This document shows, piece after piece, positions 35,670 to 44,033 of a stretch of 58,540 nucleotides of DNA. The stretch's first letter is position 1. Each line of letters opens with the position of its first letter. The DNA is from Bdellovibrionia bacterium (GTDB taxonomy: Bacteria > Bdellovibrionota > Bdellovibrionia > Bdellovibrionales > JAUICD01). Made by a program: the position numbers and the translations under genes. The notes beneath the pieces were generated by a model. That model saw only the letters and a list, made by a program, of their open reading frames with translations. It was not told where the DNA came from and made no database searches. The stretch lies in NCBI GenBank assembly GCA_030427965.1, contig JAUICD010000017.1:1-58540 (forward strand). Reading direction: 5' to 3'.

Positions 35670-35871
35670 AAAACTGACCTACAACAGTGTTGTATGGGGT
35701 TTTGTCTAAGTTCTCAAATACTTAGAAACTTTCTAAAAAACTCAAACAGTTCTCAAGCGAGCATCGTTCACTCTGTGAGCCTTACGACTCAAGGAACTCG
35801 TTTTTGGAGAGTTTTTAAGTATTTGAGAAATCTATGGTTATCAAAGACCAACACTGTTGTGGATCAGTTTG
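35670..35871. mobile_element. MITE copy E, 202 bp, most complete copy
   Basis: Terminal inverted repeats at 35671-35693 (AAACTGACCTACAACAGTG..) and 35847-35870 are complementary with few mismatches. Inside, a long imperfect palindrome (TCTCAAATACTTAGAAAC against GTTTTTAAGTATTTGAGA) surrounds a central GTTCTCAAG/CTCAAGGAAC hairpin. Flanks TAAAAAACT (35661-35669) and CAAAAAACT (35872-35880) match 8/9 and look like a target duplication. Confidence 0.85.
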
Positions 35872-36059
35872 CAAAAAACTTCGACATTTTTCTTTGCACA
35901 ATTATAAAACTTAGAGGTGCAATTCTGTGTACACATAACACTTTAAACTAGAATTATAGATTTCATCTGTGTTCCATGAGGTGAGTGCTCTGTCCCCAGA
36001 GGACACTGTTGCCTCTATATTTGATTATATCCAAAAATAATTATTGACGTATTCTTGAG

Positions 36060-36095
36060 CTCTCTAGCGCTTTCACTAGAGAGATTTATTTTTGG
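36060..36095 (+). terminator. Hairpin followed by T-rich sequence ahead of the HNH gene
   Basis: Perfect 8-bp stem CTCTCTAG (36060-36067) / CTAGAGAG (36076-36083) with an 8-base loop, followed by ATTTATTTTTG. It stands about 180 bases before the HNH start with no gene just upstream, so it may be an attenuator or operator and not a classical terminator. Confidence 0.4.
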
Positions 36096-36265
36096 GGGCG
36101 AGTCCTTGCATAGGTTTCTCTTCGGACTTCAAGAGGTGAAGTGCTGGATCTATTTTAGGACTGATGAAAGGAGATTCTTTTTATGGCAGTTCAATGACTC
36201 GGACACTCTTTTTGGGCTTTTGAAAACCCATGATATGTTTTTTCTGTAAAAAGGAGGATTCAACT

Positions 36266-37219
36266 ATGAGTCTGAAAAAGATAAGAGACCGTGAACTATT
36301 GAGTCAAATCAAGATGTGGGTTCAAAATGAACGACAGCTTCTTGTTCAAATTCTTAGACACCTGCAAGAGATTGAAAGACGACTGTTGTTTTCAGAGCTT
36401 GGGTACTCAAGTCTCTTTGCCTATGCTGTAAACGAGCTTAGATACTCAGAAGGGCAAGCTGGAAGGCGCATTCAAGCGATGAGGCTTTTAAAGGAGATTC
36501 CAGAGGTTGAAACCAAGATTGGCTCTGGAGAATTGAGTCTCACAAACCTTTCTCAAGCCCAGAGTTATTTTAGAGAAGTAAAAAAGAAGAATCTGAGACC
36601 ACTACCTTTAGAAGAAAAACGTGAGGTACTAGACAGATTGGAGAACAAATCCAGTCGCGAGGGTCAGAAAGTCCTAGTGGCGCTCTCTCCTGATGTGATG
36701 ATTCCCAAAGAAAGGGAGAGAGTGGTTTCTGAAAGTTTGACTGAGATTTCTTTTATAATGGATGAAACTCTAAGAAAGAGTCTTGAGGAGCTGCGATCCT
36801 TGCTTGGTTCAAAGGGAGCTCATATGAATCTTGCTGAACTCATTCAAGAAACAACTGACATTAGCATAGCCGAGCTTAAGAAGAAAAAATTTGGAGTTAA
36901 GCAAATGAAAAGGGAAGTGGGTGAAAACAAAAACCTCAAAAACACTCCGGCGCAGGATTTGAGTAAACGCCAAAATTCCAGATACATTTCAAAAAAACTC
37001 AAATATGAAGTTTGGTCTCGAGATTGTGGTAAGTGCACGAAGTGTTCAAGCAGACGTTATCTCAATTACGATCATATTAAACCCATAGCTTTGGGAGGAG
37101 AGACAAAGATTGAAAACTTAAGACTTCTTTGTTTTCACTGCAATCAACGACAAGCACAGAAGACTTTTGGAGAATTCAAAATACCAAACCACATTCAAAA
37201 CTCAGCTAGAAACACGTAG
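36266..37219 (+). CDS. HNH endonuclease with DUF222-like N-terminus
   Basis: 317 residues from the ATG at 36266, chosen for its strong AGGAGG eight bases upstream. N-terminal helical region (~1-190: ERRLLFSELGYSSLFAYAVNELRYSEGQAGRRIQAM) resembles the region found before HNH domains in actinobacterial and Bdellovibrio-type proteins. The C-terminal HNH domain (~245-310) has paired CxxC zinc Cys (CGKCTKC), NYDHIKPIALGG (catalytic His) and LLCFHCNQ. Such genes occur in multiple dispersed copies in some genomes and may be mobile or part of nuclease-based systems. It is isolated, with 825 bases of non-coding DNA upstream. Function unknown. Confidence 0.85.
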   Translation: MSLKKIRDRELLSQIKMWVQNERQLLVQILRHLQEIERRLLFSELGYSSLFAYAVNELRYSEGQAGRRIQAMRLLKEIPEVETKIGSGELSLTNLSQAQSYFREVKKKNLRPLPLEEKREVLDRLENKSSREGQKVLVALSPDVMIPKERERVVSESLTEISFIMDETLRKSLEELRSLLGSKGAHMNLAELIQETTDISIAELKKKKFGVKQMKREVGENKNLKNTPAQDLSKRQNSRYISKKLKYEVWSRDCGKCTKCSSRRYLNYDHIKPIALGGETKIENLRLLCFHCNQRQAQKTFGEFKIPNHIQNSARNT

Positions 37220-37365
37220 CATGAGCGAGAAAGAGCTGGGAGAGTGTTTAAGAAACTAAATTTGATTTATGCGATTTTCCATATATGTTAAAGTCGATTA
37301 AGAGAGTGACACAGCAATGTCATTTGTGTAGCGTTCCCTTTTTAAGGGTGAAGGTGGAGTTTATG

Positions 37366-38715
37366 ATGCTTTATGTTAATTTGGTCTTTGTTTTAACAGT
37401 TTCAACTTTTTCTTATGCTCAAAGTAATCAATTTGCGAACCCTTCTATTAATCGAGATATTCAACCTTCAAGTGGATTTGCGGTAACTTACCGAGAACAA
37501 CTAAAGGATATTCGACAGCATTGTTTGGAAGTTGATAATTTAAAAAAGCTTAGCATGCCACTGAATCACAATTTGAAAACTTCTAAGCGATTTATGTACT
37601 ACTTCCAGCACAACATAGTTAACGCTATTTACCCAACAATAGTTTACTTGCCCGGTGGTCCTGGAGCTACGAGCATTGGTACCAACTGGGGTGTTAACTT
37701 CAATACTCTTTATATAGACCCCAGGGGAACAGGGTGCAATTACGGATCTAATCTAGACTTCCCTGAAAACCTTATGAACACATACCAGCATGTTTTGGAT
37801 GTTTATGAGATTTTAAAACACTTGAATTTGGAAAACTATATTCTATATGGAAAATCCTATGGCACTGTAGTCGCAACACAACTTGCCCATGTATTAAAAA
37901 ACATAAAGGAGAAACCTAAGGCAGTTATTTTGGAGGGAGTTGTTGGGAAGGCATATAGGGGGGCAGATTCATGGACAGCTAACTTTGCTGGAGTGGCTAA
38001 CAAATTTTTAAATCAGAATACAGATATACAAAGTTTTTTTCGAAGTGTTCCTCGACCACTTGATTATGAATCAGGTTTTTGGGCTAACTACTTGACTTTG
38101 GCTTTCGACCAATGGGGTCAGTATAGAAGTAACCTAAGTAGGCTTATTCAGCATGTGAATGGCGGGACCTTAGACCCCGATGTATTGAGATACTTTTCAG
38201 ATGAACACCGATATTACCAAGAGTCGAAAATTTCATTGCCAATTGAGCTTGAAGAAGAGCCCGGAGACTATGTCATGTACTCAATTGGCTGCCGAGAAAT
38301 TGGAGAGCAAACCTGTGGAAATAGGTTTTTGTTAGACTTCGCCAACGGTGAAGTTGTAACAGTTTCTACCAACTTTTTGTTTTCTCCAACCAAGTACTCT
38401 GGGATACAGATGGATATGCCGTATGACAGTATGAATTATGAAATTCCTTTTCCTCTATATTATTTTCAAGGAGATTTAGACCCAGCTACTAATATTGAAG
38501 GTGCGCTTTACCACTTTCAGCATCAACTTTCGAACAGACACAAGAATTCACCATTTCCCATCGTATTTCAAAGTTTTTCCAAAAAAGGGCATTCTCCTCT
38601 AATGAACACTCTTAGAGAATTCCCTTCATGTTGGAATAAGGTTATTAAATCTGTTTTTATGCTAAAGCCAAATTTAAGTGATGCACTTACAGTCGAAGGA
38701 ATTTGTACAGATTAA
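37366..38715 (+). CDS. Secreted alpha/beta hydrolase, S33 peptidase-like
   Basis: 449 residues from the second of two adjacent ATGs (37363 and 37366; GGAG is six bases before the latter), giving a signal peptide MLYVNLVFVLTVSTFSYAQ. The frame opens at 37285. Catalytic elements: oxyanion segment LPGGPGATS (~90-98), DPRGTGC (~115), nucleophile Ser in YGKSYGT (~165), Asp in GDLDPAT, and His in KKGHSPL near the C-terminus. This order and the GGPG motif are those of proline iminopeptidase and tripeptidyl-aminopeptidase (S33) enzymes. Several Cys outside the core fit a secreted protein. Substrate unknown. Confidence 0.83.
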   Translation: MLYVNLVFVLTVSTFSYAQSNQFANPSINRDIQPSSGFAVTYREQLKDIRQHCLEVDNLKKLSMPLNHNLKTSKRFMYYFQHNIVNAIYPTIVYLPGGPGATSIGTNWGVNFNTLYIDPRGTGCNYGSNLDFPENLMNTYQHVLDVYEILKHLNLENYILYGKSYGTVVATQLAHVLKNIKEKPKAVILEGVVGKAYRGADSWTANFAGVANKFLNQNTDIQSFFRSVPRPLDYESGFWANYLTLAFDQWGQYRSNLSRLIQHVNGGTLDPDVLRYFSDEHRYYQESKISLPIELEEEPGDYVMYSIGCREIGEQTCGNRFLLDFANGEVVTVSTNFLFSPTKYSGIQMDMPYDSMNYEIPFPLYYFQGDLDPATNIEGALYHFQHQLSNRHKNSPFPIVFQSFSKKGHSPLMNTLREFPSCWNKVIKSVFMLKPNLSDALTVEGICTD

Positions 38716-39090
38716 AATAGTAACTTAGCTGTGGTGCCTCGACTAGATTTCCTTAGAAAAATTCCCAAGAAAATTGAAGCGAAGTATTGCAGATGTTTTT
38801 TCGTATACTCATATGTCACTTCAAAAATGAACGGAGTTTGTTTTAAAACGTAAAGGGCAAGATAGAGCTTTTGCTTCTCATAATTTCTCTAAATTTCTAT
38901 ACAAGAAAAATTGCTTGCCTAAAATTACAATTGCCACTATCGTAAAACCATATTTTTCGCAATCCATGCGTCAACTATCCTGAAACTCACCTGATGAGGT
39001 GAGACTAACAAAATAAAAAGATTCAACAGATCGGTTCAATAAGTTTGTTTGTTGGAGGTTTTCTCAATAACCGAGGGGTTGAGACTTACT
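38716..39090. other. 375-base gene-free interval
   Basis: AT-rich spacer between convergent genes. Apart from the CTCACC hairpin (38986-39003) and a weak imperfect hairpin next to the downstream stop (39063-39083), I see nothing in it. Confidence 0.5.
38986..39003 (-). terminator. Hairpin, weak candidate terminator
   Basis: Perfect 6-bp stem CTCACC-TGATGA-GGTGAG. On the minus transcript it is followed by TTTC, 88 bases after the stop of the gene at 39091. The T-tract is short on both sides. Confidence 0.3.
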
Positions 39091-39570
39091 TTAGATTGCT
39101 CCCATTTCATCGACCTCCTCTTGGAGGTCATTGTTGAAATCTAGTCCCAATTCAGTTAGTTTGTTTTTCAATTCTTCTTCTGTTATTGGATCTGTTGCCT
39201 GGAATTCATTGGACATATTTTCTTGTAATCTGAGGTAATTTAAAATCGGTTTTAATAAGACATAATCATCTGATTCTATATGGTCTGGAAATCCGTATTT
39301 TTCCCATAACTCGCGAGCGATTATTACAACTGATGGATATTTGGGGTCATATTTGTATACAGACATTCCTACCTTATCAATAGCAAAAACAAAATGGTGT
39401 GGAGGCACTTTCGGTTTGTTTGCTTCATTTGTGCGTACATCGACCTCAGTTGATAAGAGCAACTTCGGACAAATTCTATTTTCAGATGCTACTAATGGAA
39501 TGGTTACGAAAAAAATCCCAAAAAGAGTAATCTGTACATACTTTAAACAGCGAAAATGTTCTGAAAACAC
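39091..39570 (-). CDS. Small secreted or membrane-anchored protein, unknown function
   Basis: 159 residues. The GTG at 39570 is chosen because GGAG lies five bases upstream, although the frame extends to 39606. N-terminal hydrophobic segment (CLKYVQITLFGIFFVTIPLVA) is a signal peptide or anchor. The mature region has a possible compact domain (HHFVFAIDKVGMSVYKYD... ELWEKYGFPDH) and an acidic C-terminal tail (TEEELKNKLTELGLDFNNDLQEEVDE). No family recognised. Divergent from the M74 lipoprotein across a 305-base spacer. Confidence 0.6.
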   Translation of the reverse strand: MFSEHFRCLKYVQITLFGIFFVTIPLVASENRICPKLLLSTEVDVRTNEANKPKVPPHHFVFAIDKVGMSVYKYDPKYPSVVIIARELWEKYGFPDHIESDDYVLLKPILNYLRLQENMSNEFQATDPITEEELKNKLTELGLDFNNDLQEEVDEMGAI

Positions 39571-39875
39571 ATCTACTCCAATTTGATAGTAGTCATTAAG
39601 GCACAATGAAAAATTTGTGCCAAAATTTATTTTTGCTCGAATTTACTAACAGGAGCTCTCGTTCCTCTTAGAGGCTGTTTATCCACAACTCTATAGGATC
39701 CTTAAATTTTCTTAAAAATGCCGACGATGTTATGGAACCGCTCAGCCTTTACAGCCCATACCTACTGACAAAAAGTGGCAATTTTGACGGTATTTCAGCA
39801 GTTTAGAGTCCCCCAGTTGATTCTCAGGTGGCCTCAGGATTGCTCTTAGTTTGGGTGGTGAAAAAATTAGGTCTT
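39571..39875. other. 305-base divergent intergenic region
   Basis: Between a minus-strand unknown gene and the plus-strand M74 lipoprotein gene. It contains a consensus DnaA box (39679-39687) and short AT-rich dyads (AAATTTTCTTAAAAAT). No convincing promoter hexamer pair or coding frame. Confidence 0.5.
39679..39687 (+). promoter_or_regulatory. Single consensus DnaA box
   Basis: TTATCCACA matches the strong DnaA-binding consensus. It is a single box, with no cluster or AT-rich unwinding element, so it is not an origin; it may titrate DnaA, regulate the flanking genes or be chance. Confidence 0.35.
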
Positions 39876-41498
39876 ATGCATTTCATATTACTAGCAGTTC
39901 TTTCAAGCTCTCTGCTTATTGCATGTGGGAAAAAGGGCTATAAAGTTTCAACGAAATCCAAGAGTCTTCAACCAGAAACTCCAAAACACCCCACGCGTGA
40001 GGGACATCAAACAATGCTGGATACGGATGAAACTGCCAATCTTCCTGAATTGGAGGTAGCTGATATCTCCGTTCAGTCCCATCGTAAGATAGGTGACAAA
40101 TTGGAAGTTCTTTTTGAACTTGTTTTTGGAGAGTATAGGTATCCGGTAAGACTTGAAGGAGCACTGAAGAAAAATGCCACTGCTGATTTAAGTCAAGTTC
40201 TTCGAAGTGGGGAGCCTCGCTTGGCTGCGGGTGTGGCTCTTTGTATCGATGTTAAAGAGTGCCGTCACGTCGTGATTGACGTGTACTATCGAGGACAAGA
40301 TGGTGTTTTAAATAAAAAGCAATTTGAATCTTACACACCAAAAACAGATGAACTTGAAGTCAGTGACACTCATTTTAGAGAAACTCCAGGGGTTATCCCT
40401 CCCAGCATGGACGGGGGTGATTATGGGTTAGAAGGTGGGGACTTAAATGGTGACACTGAAATTGTAGATATAGATGATGGTGTGGCAACTGAAACTCTTC
40501 AAGAGCCTTTTGAGCCAGAATTGAAACATGTGGGATATCGAAGCCGCCCTCCTCAAAAGGAAAGTGGAATCGAAGCTCTTGAAATTTTTGACCCAAAGAT
40601 GATTCCAGAAGAAGGGTTTGAGCCTCTTATACCAACTGTCGTAATTCTTAAAAATTCTCAGGAAAAAGAGCAAGTGCGTGAAGATGAAGATTTGGAAATC
40701 ATGGAAAACCAAGAGCAAGATATGGATGTGTCTCAAGTAAAGCTTGAGTACAGTGTTCAGGATGAAGTGCGTATGGCACGTGCGTGGGAGACGAGTGAGT
40801 TTCTCGACTTTTATGAAAGGCAAGCTCAAGAGTTTGGAAGAAGTCAAAACCAGGCTTTTGGAAAATACAACAATGGATACCTTGTTGGGTCAGAAAAAAT
40901 TGTGCGCGATAGAGAAAATTGGGGAATTGATTGGTTGGAAAGGTCCACTATGCAAAAAACAAAGTATGCAACATCTCTTGCCGCCTCTTTCTTAGAGTTT
41001 GTGGCGACAAAGTTTAACTCTCTTTATCCAGACTACGTTTTTGGAATCAATCGGTTGTCTTTAAAAAATGGTCGGCGAATGTCATATGTTCAAGGAGGTC
41101 GGGTGAAGTATCATGTGACTCATCAAAATGGACTTGATATTGATCTAGCTTACCCTCATAGCGATTCAGGTCGATTGAGCCTAGGGAACATTGTTGGATC
41201 CAATGACAAAGTTATCCAGGGTAAGGGAATTTTAGAAAGAACTTGGGATTTACTGAAAATCATGACTGAAACTGGAGTTGTAAATCGTTTTCACATTGGA
41301 CGTAGAGTGAAAGAGGGTCTTGTGAGATATGCTAGATCTATTGGTGAGTTTCAATCCCAAAAAGATGTGATTCATCGCCTTTGTCCTGCAAGTGGGCATG
41401 ACAATCATCTTCATGTAAAGCTTATGTGTACGGATTTCAATGCACGATGTATTGAGGCAAGCACTCCTCCTGATAGCTCTTGCCCTTCCATTTATTGA
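39876..41498 (+). CDS. M74-type murein endopeptidase lipoprotein (MepA-like)
   Basis: 540 residues from the ATG at 39876, which gives a lipoprotein signal peptide with lipobox LLIAC (Cys ~17); the frame opens at a GTG at 39828. After the Cys come ~280 residues without a known fold, partly acidic and Gly/Asp-rich (DGGDYGLEGGDLNGD; REDEDLEIMENQEQD). The C-terminal domain (~300-540) carries LAS-metallopeptidase motifs as in MepA: HVTHQNGLDIDLAYP (H...D zinc ligands) and ASGHDNHLHVKLMC (catalytic and zinc His). MepA cleaves D-Ala-mDAP cross-links in murein. The lipid anchor and long linker could let it reach murein from a membrane. Role in own-wall or prey-wall remodelling is inferred. Confidence 0.82.
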   Translation: MHFILLAVLSSSLLIACGKKGYKVSTKSKSLQPETPKHPTREGHQTMLDTDETANLPELEVADISVQSHRKIGDKLEVLFELVFGEYRYPVRLEGALKKNATADLSQVLRSGEPRLAAGVALCIDVKECRHVVIDVYYRGQDGVLNKKQFESYTPKTDELEVSDTHFRETPGVIPPSMDGGDYGLEGGDLNGDTEIVDIDDGVATETLQEPFEPELKHVGYRSRPPQKESGIEALEIFDPKMIPEEGFEPLIPTVVILKNSQEKEQVREDEDLEIMENQEQDMDVSQVKLEYSVQDEVRMARAWETSEFLDFYERQAQEFGRSQNQAFGKYNNGYLVGSEKIVRDRENWGIDWLERSTMQKTKYATSLAASFLEFVATKFNSLYPDYVFGINRLSLKNGRRMSYVQGGRVKYHVTHQNGLDIDLAYPHSDSGRLSLGNIVGSNDKVIQGKGILERTWDLLKIMTETGVVNRFHIGRRVKEGLVRYARSIGEFQSQKDVIHRLCPASGHDNHLHVKLMCTDFNARCIEASTPPDSSCPSIY

Positions 41499-41530
41499 TG
41501 TGTCTCTAAAATTCAAGTAAGATCTCTCGG

Positions 41531-41896
41531 ATGGTTCAAAAGGTGTCTTCTTCGTTCTATATGTATCTTGGTTATTTATTTGTGGCTCTTGGGTTTATCG
41601 GTGTGTTCTTGCCAATTATGCCGACAACTCCGTTTTTGATTGTTGCTGCTTTTTGTTTTTCAAAAGGCAAGCCTGAGCTTCATAAGTGGTTGAGAGATCA
41701 TAAGATTTTTGGCCCTCCGCTTCGCGATTGGGAGGATCATAGGAGGATCAAGTTTTCGACAAAAATTACAGTGACCGTTTTGATTTTGGGCTCTGCAGTG
41801 TCTGCGGCATTTGTGTCAGATTTGCCTGAAATCCTAAGGTTCATGATGTGGGGAGTTATGTTCTGTGTGGTGGTTTTTATATGGCTCCAAAAATGA
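41531..41896 (+). CDS. DUF454 inner-membrane protein (YbaN-like)
   Basis: 121 residues with two N-terminal hydrophobic helices (YLGYLFVALGFIGVFLPIMPTTPFLIVAAFCF) containing the DUF454 signature P-x-M-P-T-T-P-F, a soluble loop (KGKPELHKWLRDHKIFGPPLRDW) and two C-terminal helices. Function of the family is unknown. It has a 32-base gap from the M74 gene and an 80-base gap to the transporter operon. Confidence 0.88.
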   Translation: MVQKVSSSFYMYLGYLFVALGFIGVFLPIMPTTPFLIVAAFCFSKGKPELHKWLRDHKIFGPPLRDWEDHRRIKFSTKITVTVLILGSAVSAAFVSDLPEILRFMMWGVMFCVVVFIWLQK

Positions 41897-41976
41897 CGCA
41901 AATCTAAGATTCTTACGACCTTAGGTGCAATTCTTACCTAACTCGCTATAGAATGTCTTCCAGGAGTTTGTCATCT

Positions 41977-42987
41977 ATGGGTAAGTATCTCTTCCGTCGA
42001 TTTCTACTTATGATCCCAACATTTTTGGGAATCACTTTTATGGTTTTTTGTATCACTCGCATTGTTCCTGGCGGTCCTGTAGAAAAAATCTTAGCTGAAG
42101 CGCAGATGATGAATCAAGGACGTGCCAGTGGTTCGGGTGGGGCGCCTCTTTCTGAAGATCAGATCAATGAACTCAAGGCCTACTATGGCCTGGATAAGCC
42201 AATGATTGAGGCGTACTTTATTTGGTTAGGTAAAGTTTTAAAGTTAGATCTAGGGGTGTCTAGTCGTTACTCAGACCCTGTGTGGGACACGATCAAAGAT
42301 AGACTTCCCATTTCTGCCTATTTTGGGATCATGACCTTGCTTATCACACATCTTGTTTGCATTCCCTTGGGGATAGTAAAGGCCATTAAGCACAATTCCA
42401 CATTGGATAATATTACAAGTATCGGTGTTTTTGTGGGTTACGCAGTTCCAGCTTATGTTGTTGGGATTTTGTTACTTGTTTGGTTTGGCTCAGGTCTAGA
42501 GTGGTTTCCAATGGGTGGGTTCACAGGTGATGACTTTGAAGATTTGGATTTCTGGGGCAAAACCAAAGACCTCATGAATCACACAGCACTCCCTCTTGCG
42601 ACATATTTGGCTGGGGACTTTGCGGTTAAAACATTCCTTATGAAAAACACTTTGATGGACAACTTAAGTGCAGACTACATCCGTACAGCCCTTGCCAAAG
42701 GACTGTCTTTCCCAAAGGCTGTTTGGAAACACGCGATGAGAAACAGTCTGATTCCGATGGCGACACATTTTGGACAGAGTTTGGGTTTGTTTTTGATGGG
42801 TTCCTTTCTTGTTGAGCAAATTTACAATATTGATGGAATGGGTTTGTTGGGTTATGAGTCCATCGTTGAAAGAGACTACCCCGTTGTTATGGGTGTCTTG
42901 GTGATATCATCACTTCTCTTTTTGGTTGGTAATATACTTGGAGATATTCTTGTGGCTCTTGTTGATCCAAGGGTGAGATTCCAATGA
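41977..42987 (+). CDS. yejB: Peptide ABC transporter permease, YejB-like
   Basis: Inner-membrane permease of an oligopeptide/microcin-C type importer. The ATG at 41977 gives MGKYLFRRFLLMIPTFLGITF, matching YejB, with AGGAG ten bases upstream; the frame opens at 41953. It has six hydrophobic helices, the periplasmic loop GLDKPMIEAYFIWLGKVLKLDLG, and an EAA-type loop (YIRTALAKGLSFPKAVWKH). The ending GLLGYESIVERDYPVVMG is very close to YejB. First gene of a five-gene operon, coupled to the next permease by ATGA. Confidence 0.88.
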   Translation: MGKYLFRRFLLMIPTFLGITFMVFCITRIVPGGPVEKILAEAQMMNQGRASGSGGAPLSEDQINELKAYYGLDKPMIEAYFIWLGKVLKLDLGVSSRYSDPVWDTIKDRLPISAYFGIMTLLITHLVCIPLGIVKAIKHNSTLDNITSIGVFVGYAVPAYVVGILLLVWFGSGLEWFPMGGFTGDDFEDLDFWGKTKDLMNHTALPLATYLAGDFAVKTFLMKNTLMDNLSADYIRTALAKGLSFPKAVWKHAMRNSLIPMATHFGQSLGLFLMGSFLVEQIYNIDGMGLLGYESIVERDYPVVMGVLVISSLLFLVGNILGDILVALVDPRVRFQ

Positions 42988-44024
42988 CTTTGATTAAAGA
43001 TCCACTTCTTTTAAAGAAATTAGAAAAATTCAAATCTATCAAAAGAGGGTACTACTCTTTGGTATTGTTGACGGTGCTGATATCTTTGTCAGTGGTGGCT
43101 GAGCTTCTCGTTAACAACAGAGCAGTCGTAGTAAGATACAATGGTGCAATTTATTTTCCAACATACGGAGATATTATTCCTGGAAAGAAATTTGGTTTTG
43201 ATTACGACTACGAGGCCAATTACCGCGAGCTCAAAGAAAGATTCAAAAATGAAGATGGCAACTGGCTAGTTATGCCTCCTATTCCGTTTAACCCCTATGA
43301 AAATGACTATATAGAGGGGAGTTATCCACCGTACCCACCTGATTCAAGACATATTCTAGGAACAGACGCAAGTGGACGGGACATTTTGGCAAGACTCTTT
43401 TATGGTTTCCGGATTGCCATTTTCTTTTCACTCCTTTTATTGTTTTTCAGTTATATAATAGGAATCACCATTGGTTGTTTGATGGGATATCTTGGGGGAA
43501 GATTTGATCTCCTCTTTCAGCGTGTGATTGAAATTTGGTCCAATATTCCAACTCTGTATCTTATTATTATAGTCTCTTCAATTGTTGCTCCGACCTTTGG
43601 TGTACTCCTATCCATTATGGTTTTCTTCTACTGGGTGACAATGACTTGGTATATGAGAACGGCAACTTATAAAGAAAAAGCAAGAGAGTATGTGCTGTCA
43701 GCTCGCGCGTTGGGTGCTGGACATAGAAGGGTGATTTTTTCTCACATTATCCCAAATACGATCAGTGTGATTGTAACGTTTGTGCCCTTTACAGTTGTTG
43801 CAGGCATTACAACTCTTACGGCCTTAGATTACCTGGGGTTTGGTTTGCCACCTCCCACACCGAGTTGGGGGGCACTCTTAAGAGAGGGAACTGCCAATTT
43901 GGGGCAACAGTGGATTGTGATGTCGGCAGTCTCGGCAATGATTTTGATTTTAGTGATGGTAACTTTTATTGGTGAGGCTGTGAGAGAGGCTTTTGATCCA
44001 AAGAAATTTAGTTTTTACGAGTAG
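42984..44024 (+). CDS. yejE: Peptide ABC transporter permease, YejE-like
   Basis: 346 residues. Between the first and second membrane helices is a ~95-residue periplasmic insert (VVVRYNGAIYFPTYGD... PPDSRHILGTDASGRDILARL), diagnostic of YejE compared with DppC/OppC. EAA loop EYVLSARALGAGHRRVIFSHIIPN, and the end GEAVREAFDPKKF is YejE-like. Overlaps the YejB-like gene by four bases. Substrates of YejABEF are oligopeptides and peptide antibiotics in other bacteria; here prey or environmental peptides are likely. Confidence 0.88.
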   Translation: MTLIKDPLLLKKLEKFKSIKRGYYSLVLLTVLISLSVVAELLVNNRAVVVRYNGAIYFPTYGDIIPGKKFGFDYDYEANYRELKERFKNEDGNWLVMPPIPFNPYENDYIEGSYPPYPPDSRHILGTDASGRDILARLFYGFRIAIFFSLLLLFFSYIIGITIGCLMGYLGGRFDLLFQRVIEIWSNIPTLYLIIIVSSIVAPTFGVLLSIMVFFYWVTMTWYMRTATYKEKAREYVLSARALGAGHRRVIFSHIIPNTISVIVTFVPFTVVAGITTLTALDYLGFGLPPPTPSWGALLREGTANLGQQWIVMSAVSAMILILVMVTFIGEAVREAFDPKKFSFYE

Positions 44025-44033
44025 GGAGAAAGA

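Larger units (their letters stand above)
35441..36265. other. 825-base gene-free region upstream of the HNH gene
   Basis: Contents in order: a pyrimidine-rich stretch with recurring TGTCC/TGTCG words (35550-35610), a small CTCCG/CGGAG hairpin (~35627-35640), MITE copy E (35670-35871), a CTCTG-TCCC-CAGAG hairpin (35988-36001) and the CTCTCTAG hairpin (36060-36083). Short open frames here overlap the repeat or have no ribosome site and are not believed. Confidence 0.6.

Noticed and set aside
35694..35951. 85-codon plus-strand open frame
   Set aside because: It lies mostly inside MITE copy E, has no ribosome site and no protein-like composition.
36055..36249. 64-codon plus-strand open frame upstream of the HNH gene
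   Set aside because: Starts within the CTCTCTAG hairpin, has no ribosome site and overlaps the leader of the well-supported HNH gene.
38981..39003. Hammerhead-like core (GAAAC and CTGATGA)
   Set aside because: The CTGATGA is just the loop of a simple CTCACC hairpin and there is no room for the other two hammerhead stems.
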